From Rickettsiales bacterium (lineage in GTDB: Bacteria > Pseudomonadota > Alphaproteobacteria > Rickettsiales > UBA8987), in assembly GCA_020630095.1 (NCBI GenBank), contig JAHDCD010000003.1, positions 124,001 to 188,000 of the forward strand: a stretch of 64,000 nucleotides of DNA, written 5' to 3'. How positions within the stretch are numbered: position 1 is the first letter of the stretch; every line of letters starts with the position of its first letter. The translations under genes and the position numbers were made by a program. Under the pieces are notes generated by a model. The model did no database searches. It was not told the DNA's origin and saw only the letters and a list, made by a program, of their open reading frames with translations. Positions 63,363 to 64,000 of this stretch are shown one piece after another.

Positions 63363-64000
63363 ATGAAGATTTGTACATTTAATATAAATGGAATTAACGC
63401 GCGCCTACCTAATCTATTGCGCTTTTTAAAAGAAGATAAGCCGGATGTAGTTTTATTGCAGGAAATAAAATGCATGGATGAAAAGTTTCCTACTGAGGAA
63501 ATTGAAGAGCTTGGATATAACATTCAAACGCATGGGCAAAAAAGTTTTAACGGCGTAGCAATATTAAGTAAGCACCCGATAGATGATGTAACAACTGGCC
63601 TTAATTATCAAATGGCAGATGGTTCACATGAACAAGCGCGTTATATTGAGGCAGTAATATGCGGTGATGAAGCTGTGCGTGTGGCATCCGTTTATGTTGT
63701 TAATGGTAGCGAAGTTGGAACAGATAAATGGGAGCATAAAATGCGCTTCTTTGATGCCTTAAAAGAGCATTTAGGTAATTTAAAATCTTTTGATGAAAAA
63801 ATAGTTATTGGCGGAGACTTTAACGTAGCACCATATGATATTGATGTTTACGCACCGGATCAATTACGTGGTTCAGTTTGCTTCCACGCGCAAGAGCAAG
63901 CTCATTTCAATGAAATAACTAATAATGGATGGTTAGATTGCTGGCGTGAAGTTAATCCTGCCGCCCAAGCATTTTCATGGTGGGATTACCGTGCAGGTGC
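63363..64000 (+). CDS. xthA: Exodeoxyribonuclease III, 5' part (continues past window)
   Basis: The frame from 63363 is open to the window end and gives 212 residues. MKICTFNINGINARLPNLL, the metal-binding LLQEIKC, IGGDFNVAPYDIDVY and a final WWDYRAG match the exonuclease III/ExoA family of AP endonucleases used in base excision repair. The catalytic Asp-His pair at the C terminus is outside the window. The gene begins directly after a perfect stem-loop, which may affect translation. Confidence 0.94.
   Translation, partial: MKICTFNINGINARLPNLLRFLKEDKPDVVLLQEIKCMDEKFPTEEIEELGYNIQTHGQKSFNGVAILSKHPIDDVTTGLNYQMADGSHEQARYIEAVICGDEAVRVASVYVVNGSEVGTDKWEHKMRFFDALKEHLGNLKSFDEKIVIGGDFNVAPYDIDVYAPDQLRGSVCFHAQEQAHFNEITNNGWLDCWREVNPAAQAFSWWDYRAG

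Overview
The window is AT-rich and densely coded, with short intergenic gaps, many overlapping genes and frequent strand switches. Gene content points to an alphaproteobacterium: hom-glpX adjacency, mreBCD, a zf-CHCC complex-I-type zinc-finger protein, class II DAHP synthase and MtaB. Three traits recall Rickettsiales: TrbC/VirB2-like type IV secretion pilins, an autotransporter protease, and palindromic repeats that invade genes in the manner of Rickettsia palindromic elements. The metabolic equipment is much richer than in Rickettsia itself (homoserine/methionine, DAP/lysine, chorismate/PABA, histidine, purine and NAD genes). A Rickettsiales-related or other AT-rich alphaproteobacterium with near free-living biosynthesis is my best reading. 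The lineage is inference; no rRNA or tRNA gene is visible here.

Layout. 1-6.3 kb: the end of a secreted subtilisin-like autotransporter, metK, an orphan ABC ATPase carrying a repeat inside its reading frame, hom, glpX and a RelB/RelE-type toxin-antitoxin pair. 6.3-10.4 kb: structured intergenic DNA, then hisS and mreD-mreC-mreB on the minus strand. 10.4-14.8 kb: a five-gene lipid-modification operon (flavin oxidoreductase, DUF1365, Cfa-type methyltransferase, SDR, DUF3833). 15-17 kb: a duplicated-domain protein, a zinc-finger protein and rpsL-rpsG. 17-21.5 kb: a lipase-like protein, an AGCS symporter, tyrS, an ArsR-type regulator and bolA. 21.5-26.9 kb: one 1789-residue protein of unknown function. 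27-36.1 kb: nadC, iscX, an OmpA lipoprotein, then a minus-strand run iscU-DUF4328-mnhC-three mnhD-like genes-pgsA-rpiB. 36.3-45 kb: purL, trpS, an AhpD-like protein, gyrA, moeB/thiF and nadD. 45-49.9 kb: an ABC-2 permease, a haem-copper-oxidase-like membrane protein, a folate enzyme, xseB and two pilin genes. 50-64 kb: DAHP synthase, dapD, nrdR, gpmI, pabB, truB, rpsO, a DUF389 protein, mtaB, hisC, clpP, metX, a YrdC/Sua5 protein and the start of xthA.

How genes connect. Hom makes homoserine, MetX acetylates it towards methionine, and MetK converts methionine to SAM, which the Cfa-type enzyme uses on membrane lipids. DAHP synthase feeds chorismate, which PabB takes to folate. DapD supplies DAP for the wall patterned by MreBCD. 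NadC and NadD give NAD.

The most unusual material is non-coding or architectural. (i) GTCAT...ATGAC palindromic repeats sit inside an ABC ATPase gene and supply apparent start codons to hom, hisC and gpmI. (ii) Three dispersed ~200 bp elements carry helically phased A/T tracts. (iii) A fused double VirB2-like pilin lies next to a single-unit paralogue. (iv) An octamer tandem repeat lies inside the DUF1365 gene. (v) Two divergent gene pairs have start codons that abut or overlap. (vi) A 51 bp copy of the nadD active-site region lies just upstream of nadD.
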